Assembly: GCA_045804965.1 (NCBI GenBank)
Contig: JBJMMD010000006.1
Coordinates: forward strand, 1-64,000
DNA: 64,000 nt
DNA from: CAVTUU01 sp045804965
Lineage (GTDB): Bacteria; Chloroflexota; Chloroflexia; Thermomicrobiales; UBA6265
Direction of reading: 5' to 3'
The notes under the pieces were generated by a model. It did no database searches. It was given only the letters and a program-made list of their open reading frames with translations, and had not been told where the DNA came from. Below, in pieces: positions 42,409 through 51,867 of the stretch. Within the stretch, counting starts at the first letter, position 1; each line of letters opens with the position of its first letter. A program made the translations under genes and the position numbers.

Positions 42409-44003
42409 GCGGCCGCGAGCACGATCTGATAGTGGCTGAGCAACCGGATCGTCAACGCGTCGGCAACCTCTTCACCAAATTGGTCGGCCGCGGCGGCGCG
42501 AACGGCTGCGATTTGCGGTGTGGCGCCCCCGACCATGGTTTCAAGATTGCGCAGCCGCGACCGCTCGAAGAGTCCGAGATCGGGCACGAAGACGACGCTG
42601 TCGGTGTCATGCAGGGCCAAATGATGGCGCGAATTTGAGCCGCACAGGCTCAGCAACTCGCTGGCCGGGATGAACGGCCGGGTGCGGATGAGACCATCAA
42701 TGAGCGTGGCGAGCTCCGGCGTTGACGTTTGTTCGGCGTACATCTTGTCGAGCATGGCAAATACCTCAGCAGGATCATATGTTGTCACCGTCGTTACGTT
42801 TTCAATTTGGCTGTTCATAACGAGCATCGGATAGCGCTCGGCTATTTGCTGTAACGCGCCGCGCTCACGTTCGTTGAAATCGCTGCCATCTGCGAACACG
42901 AGATCGATCGCACAGTGTTCTCGAACCGCGGTGATTTCCGGTAGCACGAGCGCACCATTGATGACACGACAATCGGGCAGCCTGCGAAAAATCCACTCCC
43001 GGCCGATGCCGGTTTCCGCCCGATGCGTGATCAGTTGATCGACGATCGTGGCGCCTGCCTCGATGGCGGGACCGTCGGCGACGTACACATGTCGCGGACG
43101 GAGATAATTGAGGGATCGCTCATCAAGCTCGAGATGCAGCAGCCGGTCGTTGAGATAGACGGTCGCGTCGATTGGGCCGACCGAATCCGCGAGAAGCACG
43201 AGTTGATGGATGCAACGCGCGAGTTTTCGCCCATGCCGGGAATACGAGCCGTGACTGTCGCGAATGCCGTTAAGCTCGACAACCGACTGTTCGTCGATCC
43301 GCCACGCGACGTCATGGTGATCGCAGATCGATTCGACCTGCGCGGGACTCAACCCTTCGAGATTTAACCGAGCGCGAGACGCCTGCCGAAGCGTCGAAGG
43401 AATCATGCGCGCGTTGTAGGAGGCAACAACATCAACTGAATTTGGCTTCTCGCCGCGCAATTGAAGGATTGCGTTGCGTTCGGCGTCGAGGTGGAGCAAC
43501 TCGCTCAGGATGTCGGCGTCGAGCCCAAGCGGTCGCGCTAGCTCGGCGAGGAATGCATCGCGCTGAGGCGAAGTGACGAACCCACCTTGGCGGTCGTTCG
43601 CCAATCGATACACGAACGCCCGCAAATCGGAGGGAGTTTCGAGGCCCCATTCGAGCAGATCTGTCGCCCGTGATGAACCAATGATCTGCTCGAAGCTCGG
43701 CGTGACGTAGTGAAAGTGATCGCCGAGACAGGCAAGGAGGCAGCGCGCGACCTTCGGTTCACCAAGGAGTTCGGCAACGGTTTGCTGCGAGAGTTCGGCC
43801 CGCCGCTGTCCGACCATCCCTGCGAGGTAGTCGATCGCGAGATCGATCTTCGGCAAATAGCGCTTATCGCGAATGAATCTCGGATAGATCCGTCGCGTGC
43901 CGCCGCCCTTTGGCGTCCGGGTTGTCTTCGGAATGTCTTGACGACGGAAGAGCATCGATCCTCCCAGGGACGGTAGGTCAAGCGGCGAGGCCGTCCAGCT
44001 CAA
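42405..44003 (-). CDS. Bax1-like nuclease (DUF790 family)
   Basis: DUF790 proteins are the Bax1 nucleases that bind XPB helicase in archaea and cut the unwound DNA. Here the 532-aa protein starts with MLFRRQDIP-type sequence (second Met, residue 17), followed by YPRFIRDKRYLPKIDLAIDYLAGMVGQ. A central region with ARLNLEGLSPAQV leads to a long C-terminal domain. Candidate nuclease residues are in VLPEITAVREHCAIDLVFADG, but I cannot confirm the full catalytic set. It overlaps the XPB gene by 26 bases, supporting function as a pair. Confidence 0.85.
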   Translation of the reverse strand: MSWTASPLDLPSLGGSMLFRRQDIPKTTRTPKGGGTRRIYPRFIRDKRYLPKIDLAIDYLAGMVGQRRAELSQQTVAELLGEPKVARCLLACLGDHFHYVTPSFEQIIGSSRATDLLEWGLETPSDLRAFVYRLANDRQGGFVTSPQRDAFLAELARPLGLDADILSELLHLDAERNAILQLRGEKPNSVDVVASYNARMIPSTLRQASRARLNLEGLSPAQVESICDHHDVAWRIDEQSVVELNGIRDSHGSYSRHGRKLARCIHQLVLLADSVGPIDATVYLNDRLLHLELDERSLNYLRPRHVYVADGPAIEAGATIVDQLITHRAETGIGREWIFRRLPDCRVINGALVLPEITAVREHCAIDLVFADGSDFNERERGALQQIAERYPMLVMNSQIENVTTVTTYDPAEVFAMLDKMYAEQTSTPELATLIDGLIRTRPFIPASELLSLCGSNSRHHLALHDTDSVVFVPDLGLFERSRLRNLETMVGGATPQIAAVRAAAADQFGEEVADALTIRLLSHYQIVLAAA

Positions 44004-45387
44004 GTTGTGGTGATTCTTTCGGTCGTCGCTTGCGGGCGGACCTGCTTTCGCTTGTCCCGCGAGTGATCAGCTCATAGAGCAGCGCTCGGTTCCGTTTTGG
44101 TCGGAGCACGCGCCCGAGGCGTTGGATGTATTCGCGGCTTGCAGAAGACCCGCTGACGACGATTGCGACATTCGCATCCGGCACGTCGACGCCCTCGTTG
44201 AGGACGCGGCCGGTCACCAGCTTCGTGTAGCGGCCGTCGCGGAATCGCTCCAAAATCTCCCGCCGTTCGGCTGCCGGCGTGCGATGGGTGATGGCGGGGA
44301 GTAGCAATTGCTCGCTCAGCGTGTCGACCATGGCGTTGTATTCGCAGAAGATAATCACGCGGTCGGTCAGATGTTTCGTCAGCAGCGACTCGACGGAAGC
44401 AATCTTGGCTTCGGCGTTGAGTGCGATCATTCGCGCCTGATGGTGGGCGCTGAGTGCCGAACGCGCGGCGGGATCGAAGGCGGCGCGACGGATCATCTCC
44501 GTGAACATCTGATCGGGACGGCCGAGCTGATTTCGGCGGCTGGCAATGAAAAACGAGTATTCAGCCATGAGCTGTTCGTACCGCATCTGTTCCGAGGGCG
44601 TGAGATCGACGAAGATGCGTTTTTCGGTGAATTCGGCGATATGCTCATCTCGCGCCAGCGATGCCGCGCTCTTGCGATAAACGGTCGGTCCGATGAGAGC
44701 GGGCAGCGAATGATGCCCGCCATCCGTGCGTTCAGGCGTGGCGCTTAGCCCGAGCCGGAAAGGCGCATTCACCTTACGCGAGATCGCTCGGTAGGCACGT
44801 GCGGGCAGGTGATGGACCTCGTCGACGATGAGGAGCCCGAAACCATCGAGCCGCCGGGCCGGCATCGAAGCTGAGTCATAGGTAACGACCGTGAGATCAC
44901 GGATCGTGCGCTTGCCGCCGCCGATCATGCCGACTTCCGATTTCGGGTAGCCGAGGTGATTCGATAGTGCGCGGTGCCATTGGTAGACCAATTCGATTGT
45001 CGGCACGACGACGATGGTTCGTAAGCCAAGGTGCGCGGCGGCAAGCAGCGCGATCACGGTTTTGCCCGCGCCGGTTGGGAGCACGACGACGCCTTTGCCG
45101 TAATGGCGTAACCAGGCTTCGAGCGCCTCGCGTTGATATGACCTTGGCGTCAAATCAAGTTGAGGCGCTCGGGCGAGACCAAATTCAGCTTTCTGCCTTG
45201 CAGAGACCGGACCATTATCACTCGCGATGGCATCGACAGGCTCATCGAACTCCGCGGTCGCTTCGTCGAGCACGGCGAAGAGATCGTCGTCCAACTCGGC
45301 GACTGGCTCAACCGTCTCGACCGCATCAGCGGAGACCGGAGCGGCAGCGCGATTTGGGAAGAAGCGGCGTCGATGAAACGCCGCCAC
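43978..45387 (-). CDS. XPB/Rad25-type DNA helicase
   Basis: Superfamily 2 helicase of 469 aa. Motif I is LPTGAGKTVIALLAA, motif II is DEVHHLPA, and motif III is SATPERTDGG. The second RecA domain has VIIFCEYNAMVDTL, TKLVTGRVLNEGVDVPDANVAIV and motif VI RLGRVLRPKRN. The Q-x-x-A-L-E-A-W residues of LTPRSYQREALEAW mark the start of the core. XPB opens DNA in archaeal and eukaryotic excision repair. The GTG start shares a base with the stop of the upstream HhH gene (TAGTG), and the gene overlaps Bax1 downstream. Confidence 0.92.
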   Translation of the reverse strand: MAAFHRRRFFPNRAAAPVSADAVETVEPVAELDDDLFAVLDEATAEFDEPVDAIASDNGPVSARQKAEFGLARAPQLDLTPRSYQREALEAWLRHYGKGVVVLPTGAGKTVIALLAAAHLGLRTIVVVPTIELVYQWHRALSNHLGYPKSEVGMIGGGKRTIRDLTVVTYDSASMPARRLDGFGLLIVDEVHHLPARAYRAISRKVNAPFRLGLSATPERTDGGHHSLPALIGPTVYRKSAASLARDEHIAEFTEKRIFVDLTPSEQMRYEQLMAEYSFFIASRRNQLGRPDQMFTEMIRRAAFDPAARSALSAHHQARMIALNAEAKIASVESLLTKHLTDRVIIFCEYNAMVDTLSEQLLLPAITHRTPAAERREILERFRDGRYTKLVTGRVLNEGVDVPDANVAIVVSGSSASREYIQRLGRVLRPKRNRALLYELITRGTSESRSARKRRPKESPQLELDGLAA

Positions 45388-45971
45388 TATGCCGCCTCAC
45401 GCTGAGGCGCGTTGGCCAGTTCAGACCGCTGTTCGCGGATGAGGTCCAACTCCATCGGCAGCTCGTCCGGTTCAGGAGGCGGTATCGGTGACGCGACCTT
45501 GTGGAAGCCGCCAAGAACCATTTCCGCGCCCTCAAGTAGCTGCCGTTCGCGCTTGACCCCGAAACCGTAAAGTTGACGAATCTTGCCCTGCTGGGCGGCC
45601 ACGTACACATCTTGAGCTGTGCTCAGGCCGAGCTCTTCATTGAGGCGGCGGGCCGTCTTCGGACCAATCGTCGGGATCTCCATCAGTTGGGTCACACCCT
45701 CAGGCAGATCGGCGCACAGCTCCACGTAGAACTGCATGTGGCCGGTGCTCAACAACTCGCCGAGCTTGCGGCGAAGCCGCGGTCCGAGTCCTGGCAGATC
45801 GAGCTCTCGCTTCTCATTCAGATGCAAACCAGCATCATCGGGATTCCGTAAAAGTAGCCGGGCGGCGCGGCGATAGGCGCGCACACGGTACGGATTGTCT
45901 TCCGCAAGTTCCAAAATCGTCGCGACGTTGAAGAGGACTTCCGCCGCATCTTTGTTTTTCACAGCGCTCAT
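45387..45971 (-). CDS. Stand-alone PolX-type helix-hairpin-helix protein
   Basis: Resembles the N-terminal 8-kDa and HhH domains of family X DNA polymerases without any polymerase or PHP domain. The protein begins MSAVKNKDAAEVLFNVATILEL, continues with NPYRVRAYRRAARLL, and has two hairpins, LDLPGLGPRLRRKLGELL and LMEIPTIGPKTARRLNEELG. I prefer ATG 45971 over 45995 because it matches the PolX N-terminus. The C-terminal 40 residues are Pro/Glu-rich. It is the first gene of the HhH-XPB-Bax1 operon and may load the helicase on damaged or gapped DNA (inference). Confidence 0.85.
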   Translation of the reverse strand: MSAVKNKDAAEVLFNVATILELAEDNPYRVRAYRRAARLLLRNPDDAGLHLNEKRELDLPGLGPRLRRKLGELLSTGHMQFYVELCADLPEGVTQLMEIPTIGPKTARRLNEELGLSTAQDVYVAAQQGKIRQLYGFGVKRERQLLEGAEMVLGGFHKVASPIPPPEPDELPMELDLIREQRSELANAPQREAA

Positions 45972-46022
45972 TTTTGTCTCCCGACTCGTCGCCAAAACGT
46001 AGCTGCGGCAACGAGATCATTT

Positions 46023-46050
46023 GTTCTAATTTTACCCGCAAACAGGTCAA
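46023..46050 (-). promoter_or_regulatory. Putative promoter of the HhH-XPB-Bax1 operon
   Basis: On the minus strand, TTGACC (46050-46045) and TAGAAC (46028-46023) are 16 bases apart. The -10 overlaps GAACAAATGATC, one base away from a gapped GAAC-N4-GTTC SOS-box core, which would suit a repair operon but is weak evidence. Confidence 0.4.
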
Positions 46051-46147
46051 ATTTCAAGTCATACGAGCTACAAAAATTTGTTAGAGCGCCCAGTTTTGCG
46101 CGCCAATTCAGGGGCGAAGAGGTTGCCCTTTCGGGTTACTTTCTGGC

Positions 46148-46153
46148 TACAAT
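46148..46153 (+). promoter_or_regulatory. Putative -10 box upstream of the LCP gene
   Basis: TACAAT with TTGCCC 19 bases upstream (46123-46128). This spacing is long. It would give a leader of about 80 bases containing a GC-rich hairpin, GGGCGC...GCGCCC, around 46172-46199. Confidence 0.35.
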
Positions 46154-46240
46154 GGGTCGAGAGAGGAAAAGCGGGCGCGAGCCGATCGGCCGGCGCCCTA
46201 GGTTTGAACAGCGATCAGGCGAAAGGGCACCGACAAACTT

Positions 46241-47671
46241 TTGGAACCGCACCTCACGGCGGCCAGGAAACCCGCACCTGAAGAAGCCGCCGCCGCTGCA
46301 CCCCGCAAGCACCGGTTGAGATCGCGAATCCTTCTTGGGTTCGCCTTGTTGGGGTCCCTGTTTCTGGTTCTTGCCGGGATTCAGGTCTGGCGCGTGGTCG
46401 ACGCGCTGGTGACGACCGAGCAGAAAGCGTACGTTCCGCTGCCAACTCGGGTTCCGTCAACGGACGGTCCTTCCGCGGGGTTGCCGTCCGTCGTCGTGAC
46501 CCCAGCGGCCCAAGCTGAGTCGACCAAACAGCCGAGTCCTACGCCGACGGCGGATAAGCCCACAGCGACCGTACTCGCGGTCGCGGCGACCAACAGTCCC
46601 ACCCCCACCCAAAAGCCGAACTCTACCGACACCGCACGTCGGCCGACCGCCCAGGCGACCTCACCGGCTGATCCGCCGGCAGCCGCAACATCCACGCCAA
46701 CTTCCGAGCCCGATGTGGCGCAAAACAACGGCAATGACACGAACGACGCTGGTCGACTCGACGTCATCCAGAGCATGGTCGATGCCGCGATCAATGGCGG
46801 CAATCCCGGAACGTCTAAGGTTTGGAAAGGGAAGACCGAGCTCTATGTGCTCGTGATAGGGGTCGATCGTCGTCCGCAGGGAGGGGATCAGAATGCCGAT
46901 GTCGTCCTCCTTGCTCATGTTGACTTGGTCAACCAACGCGTTGCCGTGGTCAGCATTCCGCGCGACCTTTGGGTCGAGATTCCTGGAGCCGGGCAGGACA
47001 AGATCAACGGCGCCTACAACTACGGACACAAGACCGATCCTAAAAGCCCGATCTCAGGCGTCGCCAAAATGCGCGACACGGTCGAGGATAATTTCAATGT
47101 GCGGGTCGACGGCTATGTGCTCGTGGACTTCAATGGTTTTACCGAAGTGGTCGATGCCGCCGGGGGCATTGACGTCAACGTGCCGTATGAAATCGTCGAT
47201 CCCGAGTATCCGACGGAGAACTACGGCACTGAAAAGCTTCGCTTCGAACCTGGTCTTCAACATATGGACGGCTCGCGTGCCCTGAAGTACGTGCGCACGC
47301 GTCATGCCGACAGCGACGACCAGCGCCGTGATCGCCAGTGGCAGGTGATGCTCGCGCTCTTCCAAAAAGGGAAGTCAATCGGATCAATCCGGAAGGCAGA
47401 TGAGATCATTCTCGCAGCCGGAAACTCGGTGCAGACCAGTTTTTCACTTGATGAGCAGGCGACCCTCGCCCGTTTTGCCCTCGACACGGACAACTCGCGC
47501 ATCCGGTTCAGCTCGCTCGGACCGCCAATCTTGACAGGCGGCTACGTCAACACCGGGGCCTGGGCCTACGTGGGCGATCCGGCGGCGATCCTCGACTTCA
47601 TTCAAAATGGTCTGAGCACCGATCCCGTGTATTATCAGAACCAGGCGGCAACACCAACACCCTCGCAGTAG
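46241..47671 (+). CDS. LytR-CpsA-Psr (LCP) family cell-wall glycopolymer ligase
   Basis: LCP enzymes attach lipid-linked polymers to peptidoglycan outside the membrane. A short cytoplasmic basic tail is followed by one membrane helix (ILLGFALLGSLFLVLAGIQVW), a Thr/Pro-rich linker to about residue 165, and the LCP domain: LYVLVIGVDRRPQGGDQNADVVLLA, VVSIPRDLWVEIPG, DGYVLVDFNGFTEVVDAAGGIDV and ALKYVRTRHADSDDQRRDRQWQV (in part), with the conserved Arg and Asp residues. The TTG start lacks a clear ribosome site. Presence suggests a Gram-positive-like wall with attached polymers. Confidence 0.92.
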   Translation: MEPHLTAARKPAPEEAAAAAPRKHRLRSRILLGFALLGSLFLVLAGIQVWRVVDALVTTEQKAYVPLPTRVPSTDGPSAGLPSVVVTPAAQAESTKQPSPTPTADKPTATVLAVAATNSPTPTQKPNSTDTARRPTAQATSPADPPAAATSTPTSEPDVAQNNGNDTNDAGRLDVIQSMVDAAINGGNPGTSKVWKGKTELYVLVIGVDRRPQGGDQNADVVLLAHVDLVNQRVAVVSIPRDLWVEIPGAGQDKINGAYNYGHKTDPKSPISGVAKMRDTVEDNFNVRVDGYVLVDFNGFTEVVDAAGGIDVNVPYEIVDPEYPTENYGTEKLRFEPGLQHMDGSRALKYVRTRHADSDDQRRDRQWQVMLALFQKGKSIGSIRKADEIILAAGNSVQTSFSLDEQATLARFALDTDNSRIRFSSLGPPILTGGYVNTGAWAYVGDPAAILDFIQNGLSTDPVYYQNQAATPTPSQ

Positions 47672-47694
47672 CCGCGATTTATAGGATCGAATGA

Positions 47695-49029
47695 GTGGAA
47701 TCAGAAGCTCGCAAGCAACTCCCCCGCGATTTGGGAGACGGGCTCACGCTGCGCTGGGCTCGTGAAGAAGACGGTGAGCGGCTGGCGGCGCACAACCGAT
47801 TGGTTTTTGCCGAGCCAAACGGCGAACCGGATGACCAGGCCGCGTTGCAAACGCGAGAGCTCTTTTCAGCGGACCATCCGACCGCGTCGCCTGGCGACCA
47901 TGTGCTCGTGGAAGAGTCGTCGACCGGCAAGATCGTTTCCTCGATCTGCTTGATCCCGCAAACGTGGAGCTATGCGGGCATACCCTTTGGCGTTTCCCGG
48001 CCCGAACTTGTCGCCACTGAATCTGCCTACCGAGAACGGGGTCTCGTGCGCGCGCAAATGGACGTGCTCCATGCATTGAGCGCTGAGCGCGGCGATCTCA
48101 TGCAGGCGATCACGGGCATCCCCTATTTTTACCGTCAGTTTGGTTATGAGCCGGCGTTGATCACGACGAAGAGTTGCTACGGCGCGCCGCTTGCAAGAGC
48201 CGTGCCCGATGATCCACCCTATCTTCTTCGCCCCGCCTCCGAAACCGATATCCCGACGATCGTGACCTGCTACGGCATTGCTACAAAGCATATGCTCATG
48301 GCCGCGGTCCGAGAAGAAGCTGTCTGGAAATGGGAATTGGCGGGTCGTCTGCATGGCAGCGATTATGTTCAAACCTTTTGGATCATTGCGAAGCCCGATG
48401 GCGCCTCGGCCGGCTTCGTCGCGCATCAAGAAGGATTCGACACGTACCGCTCAATACTTTGGGCGACGGCCGCCGAACTGCTCGACGGCGAATCATGGCC
48501 CTCCGCCGCGCCCATCGTCACTGAGCATCTGCGGAGCTTCGCCGCCGAGGAAGCGGCGAAGACCGGCAACAATCCGGCAAATATCGGCTTCGACTGGGGG
48601 TACGATCGCCCCTTTGTACAGCTCCAACCGCAGGTGTTTCAGTCAACGGTTCGCGCGTTTAGCTGGCTGATTCGGATCCCGAACTTGGCGGCTTTCCTCC
48701 GCCACATCAAGCCGGCGCTCACCGAGCGGTTGCGTCAATCACCGTTCCAATCCTACTCGGGCGAACTGGTTCTGACCTTCTATCGATCGGGTCTGAAGCT
48801 GACAATCGTGAATGGCGAGGTGGCTGAGATCCAAGACTTCAAGCCGGAATCGTTTCGGGAGGCCTCCGCCGGATTTCCGGATAAGACCTTCTACTACCTC
48901 TTGCTGGGCAGTCGAACATTCGAGGAGTTGGAATACGCGTTCCCCGACTGCTTCGTGCGGAAGCCAAGTGATCGCGCGTTGCTGGCAACGTTGTTTCCGA
49001 AGCAGCCGTCAGCGATCTGGCCCGTTTGA
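47695..49029 (+). CDS. Eis-like GNAT N-acetyltransferase
   Basis: A 444-aa protein with three parts: an N-terminal GNAT domain (LTLRWAREEDGERLAAHNRLVF, ESAYRERGLVRAQMDVLH, ITGIPYFYRQFGYEPAL), a second GNAT-like region, and a C-terminal sterol-carrier-like domain. This order is that of the Eis family, which acetylates amines such as aminoglycosides or protein lysines. The GTG start is 24 bases after the LCP gene, so co-transcription is likely. The natural acceptor is unknown. The 3' end overlaps the opposing RNase Z gene by 21 bases. Confidence 0.82.
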   Translation: MESEARKQLPRDLGDGLTLRWAREEDGERLAAHNRLVFAEPNGEPDDQAALQTRELFSADHPTASPGDHVLVEESSTGKIVSSICLIPQTWSYAGIPFGVSRPELVATESAYRERGLVRAQMDVLHALSAERGDLMQAITGIPYFYRQFGYEPALITTKSCYGAPLARAVPDDPPYLLRPASETDIPTIVTCYGIATKHMLMAAVREEAVWKWELAGRLHGSDYVQTFWIIAKPDGASAGFVAHQEGFDTYRSILWATAAELLDGESWPSAAPIVTEHLRSFAAEEAAKTGNNPANIGFDWGYDRPFVQLQPQVFQSTVRAFSWLIRIPNLAAFLRHIKPALTERLRQSPFQSYSGELVLTFYRSGLKLTIVNGEVAEIQDFKPESFREASAGFPDKTFYYLLLGSRTFEELEYAFPDCFVRKPSDRALLATLFPKQPSAIWPV

Positions 49030-50016
49030 GGCCGCGGCGAAACTGACGGGATCCGCGGCGGCAACATCGATCTTCGGCTTGGAGGCATCGTCCTCTTCGT
49101 CGGCAAACGAGAGTGTGATCGACAAGCCTGACTGACCGATGATGGTATTTGGAAAGATCGAGGCGGCGTTAAGATAAAACGCCTTCGGGTCCTCCATTGC
49201 AGGGCTGAAATGGGTTAGCAAGAGCGACTTGGCTTTGGAATCAAGTGCCAAGTTGGCGGCGTCGGTATAGGTCATATGGCGGTGCTGGATCGCCTTCTGC
49301 CGGTCGGCGCTGTCGCCGTATGTTCCCTCGCAGATGAGCAGATTGACCCCATTGAGAAACTCGGGAAACGACGGCAACGGTCGAGTGTCGGTGACGAAGG
49401 CAAAACTCAAGCCCGCGCGCTCGGGACCGAGCACGTCTTCCGGACTCGCGACGCCATCTGGCCAACGAGCGATCTTGCCACTTTGCAAGGCCCGCCAGAG
49501 ACCAACCGGCACGCCGAGTGTTTTCGCTTTCACGGCGTCGAAGCGACGGCCGCGAGGCACATTGACCCGGTACACGATATCTGGCACGCGATGCTGCCCT
49601 TCTTGGACTCGACCGATCATGCCGCCCGGCAAGCCGAACGAATCGCTTGCATTGCTCACTTCTTCAACGCTGAGTGGATAGCACAGCGGGGGCACGATCC
49701 GCATCAGACCGTCGACGGTCTGGCGCGTGCCGGGGGGACCATAGACCACGACCGGGTCGGTGCGGACAGCGTTGGCGATGCTGATCAAGATGCCGGGCAA
49801 ACCGCCGATGTGGTCGGCGTGGCAGTGCGAGAGGCAGATCGCGCCGATGCGTTTGAAACCCCAACCGTAGCGCCGGAGCGGGATTTGCGTTCCTTCTCCA
49901 CAGTCAAACAGCGTGAGCTGACCATTGCAACGAACGATCACGCTGGAGAGCCAACGCGTCGGCAGTGGAGTCATCGCCCCGGTTCCTAAAACCAGAAAAT
50001 CGATCACGTGGCTCAA
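49009..50016 (-). CDS. Ribonuclease Z-like metallo-beta-lactamase fold protein
   Basis: Metal-dependent phosphodiesterase that usually trims tRNA 3' ends. FLVLGTGAMTPLPTRWLSSVIV opens the fold; the zinc motif is CLSHCHADHIGGLPGIL; LICEGTYGDSADRQ and SLLLTHFSPAMEDP supply the later ligands. At 335 aa it resembles the short RNase Z/arylsulfatase-like group. It could act on tRNA or on another phosphodiester. Confidence 0.85.
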   Translation of the reverse strand: MSHVIDFLVLGTGAMTPLPTRWLSSVIVRCNGQLTLFDCGEGTQIPLRRYGWGFKRIGAICLSHCHADHIGGLPGILISIANAVRTDPVVVYGPPGTRQTVDGLMRIVPPLCYPLSVEEVSNASDSFGLPGGMIGRVQEGQHRVPDIVYRVNVPRGRRFDAVKAKTLGVPVGLWRALQSGKIARWPDGVASPEDVLGPERAGLSFAFVTDTRPLPSFPEFLNGVNLLICEGTYGDSADRQKAIQHRHMTYTDAANLALDSKAKSLLLTHFSPAMEDPKAFYLNAASIFPNTIIGQSGLSITLSFADEEDDASKPKIDVAAADPVSFAAASNGPDR

Positions 50017-50142
50017 TGCCCTCCGTGGATTGAGTCGCCCGGCACGTGGTGTGCGATAGGGAACGAGAAAGCCCGATCACGTCGAGTCTCCTCGACCGAA
50101 CGTGCGGATGATACCCGAGCCTCCCGCGGGAAGGAGGGCAAA

Positions 50143-50541
50143 ATGTCCCAAAATAACAGAGGTGCGCTTCCACACGGCGAGGAAAATGATCCGGCTGGGG
50201 GATTCTCAGCAGCCGATGTCGCGGAAGCCTTTGAGGTCGATCTCGATCGCATCGAGCGAGCGATACGCGGCGAATTTGGGTACGAACCAAACGCGATCAT
50301 TAGTTCACACCAGACCCAAGCCCTCGCCGAAGTCGTCCTCGCCGAGCGGCCGATCGCCGAGCGAGAGGCAGCATTGATGCGGCTGGGCGCCTTCACGCCC
50401 CGGAGCGATGTGGAGTGGGGTTTAGGCGACACTCATTCCGGAGAGGAAAGCGACCGTCTGGCCGGAAGTGCAACGAAACCGGAGGATGAGTTGGCAAGCA
50501 ACCAATCATCCTTCGATCCCGCGACTCAAGACAGCAGATAA
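50143..50541 (+). CDS. Small hypothetical protein, 132 aa
   Basis: The start is firm: AAGGAGGG lies 4-11 bases before the ATG. The protein has an ordered middle (GGFSAADVAEAFEVDLDRIERAIRGEFGY, then SHQTQALAEVVLAERPIAEREAALMRLGAF) that reads like a helix-turn-helix followed by an amphipathic helix, and a polar, disordered C-terminus. No family is recognised; a DNA- or protein-binding role is only a guess. Confidence 0.65.
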   Translation: MSQNNRGALPHGEENDPAGGFSAADVAEAFEVDLDRIERAIRGEFGYEPNAIISSHQTQALAEVVLAERPIAEREAALMRLGAFTPRSDVEWGLGDTHSGEESDRLAGSATKPEDELASNQSSFDPATQDSR

Positions 50542-50621
50542 TTCCATCGTCAGCGAAAAAGCATCGCGCCGGGTACCATCGGCGTAATGCTCTTATCGCC
50601 TGCCCTGTTGGAGCTTTTGAC

Positions 50622-51848
50622 GTGTTGAACGATCTTGAAGTCGCCCGCTTCCGTGATGAGACACCAGGTTGCGCAAACGTCACGCATTTCAATCACGCCG
50701 GCGCCTCGCTGATGCCAGCGCCGGTGGTGGACGCAGTGATTGGCCACGTACAGCGGGAAGCGGAGATCGGCGGATATGAAGCCGCGGACGAGGCCGAGGA
50801 CCGACTCGAAAACGTCTATGACACGATCGCTCGTCTGATCTGCGCTGATCGTTCGGAAATCGCCGTCGTCGAAAACGCTACACGCGCCTGGGACATGGCT
50901 TTCTACGGGATCCCCTTTCAGGCCGGCGATCGGATTCTCACCTCGATCGCCGAATACGCGTCAAACGTGATCGCGTTTTTGCACGTCGCCGAGCGCGGCG
51001 TTGCGATTGACGTCGTGCCCAACGATGAAACCGGGCAGCTTTCCGTCGAGGCGTTGCGCCACATGATCGATGACCGGGTCAAGGTGGTTGCGGTTTCCCA
51101 CATGCCGACGAACGGTGGTCTCGTACAACCCGCGGCTGAGATTGGAAGAGTCTGCCGCGAAGCCGGCTCCATGTTCGTGCTCGACGCGTGTCAAACCGTT
51201 GGTCAGATGCCAATTGATGTCACACAAATTGGTTGCGACGTTTTGTCCGCGACGAGCCGCAAGTTTTTGCGCGGTCCCCGCGGCGTCGGATTCCTCTACG
51301 TGCGCTCGGAAATCGGCGATCGCATTACCCCGCCCTTCCTCGACCTTCACGCGGCGACGTGGACCGCCCGCGATCGGTACGAGGTGCGCAACGACGCCCG
51401 CAAATTCGAAAACTGGGAATTCAACGTCGCCGGAAAATTGGGAATGGGTGTCGCCGCCGACTACGCGATGGCAGTAGGTCTTGACGCCATTTGGGTCCGC
51501 GTGCGGCACACTGCCGAGCACTTGCGAGCGAGCTTGGCGGAGATACCGGGAGTCTCTGTCTGCGATCTCGGGGACGTGAAGGGTGGTATTGTCACATTCG
51601 CGGTCGACGGTATCCCGAGTGAGGATGTGCGCAATCGTCTTTTCACCCAACGGTTCAATACGACGTTGTCAAGCGTCGACAGCACGCGCTATGACATGGA
51701 AGCGCGAGGCCTTACCGAACTGGTCCGCGCTTCGGTGCATTATCTGACGACGAGCGAGGAGTGCGTCCGGCTGGCCTCCGCGGTCTCTGATATAGCGTCT
51801 CGCAGGTCGCAGTCCTCCCGATCCGTCCAATCGACCTTGTCTGGCTGA
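50622..51848 (+). CDS. Class V aminotransferase-fold PLP enzyme
   Basis: Relative of cysteine desulfurase and isopenicillin-N epimerase. It opens with VTHFNHAGASLMPAPVVDAV; the PLP-contact Asp is in MFVLDACQTVGQMPID and the Schiff-base Lys in LSATSRKFLRGPRGVGFLYV. No Cys stands at the desulfurase active-loop position that I can see, so an aminotransferase, lyase or epimerase role is more likely. The GTG at 50622 has GGAG nine bases before it. The length is 408 aa. Confidence 0.88.
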   Translation: MLNDLEVARFRDETPGCANVTHFNHAGASLMPAPVVDAVIGHVQREAEIGGYEAADEAEDRLENVYDTIARLICADRSEIAVVENATRAWDMAFYGIPFQAGDRILTSIAEYASNVIAFLHVAERGVAIDVVPNDETGQLSVEALRHMIDDRVKVVAVSHMPTNGGLVQPAAEIGRVCREAGSMFVLDACQTVGQMPIDVTQIGCDVLSATSRKFLRGPRGVGFLYVRSEIGDRITPPFLDLHAATWTARDRYEVRNDARKFENWEFNVAGKLGMGVAADYAMAVGLDAIWVRVRHTAEHLRASLAEIPGVSVCDLGDVKGGIVTFAVDGIPSEDVRNRLFTQRFNTTLSSVDSTRYDMEARGLTELVRASVHYLTTSEECVRLASAVSDIASRRSQSSRSVQSTLSG

Positions 51849-51867
51849 AGAGAGGACGTGACCCTTG

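Noticed and set aside
46154..46240. Possible riboswitch in the LCP leader (GC-rich hairpin and GCGAAAGGGCAC)
   Set aside because: I compared it by eye with the cyclic-dinucleotide classes and found no matching conserved core.
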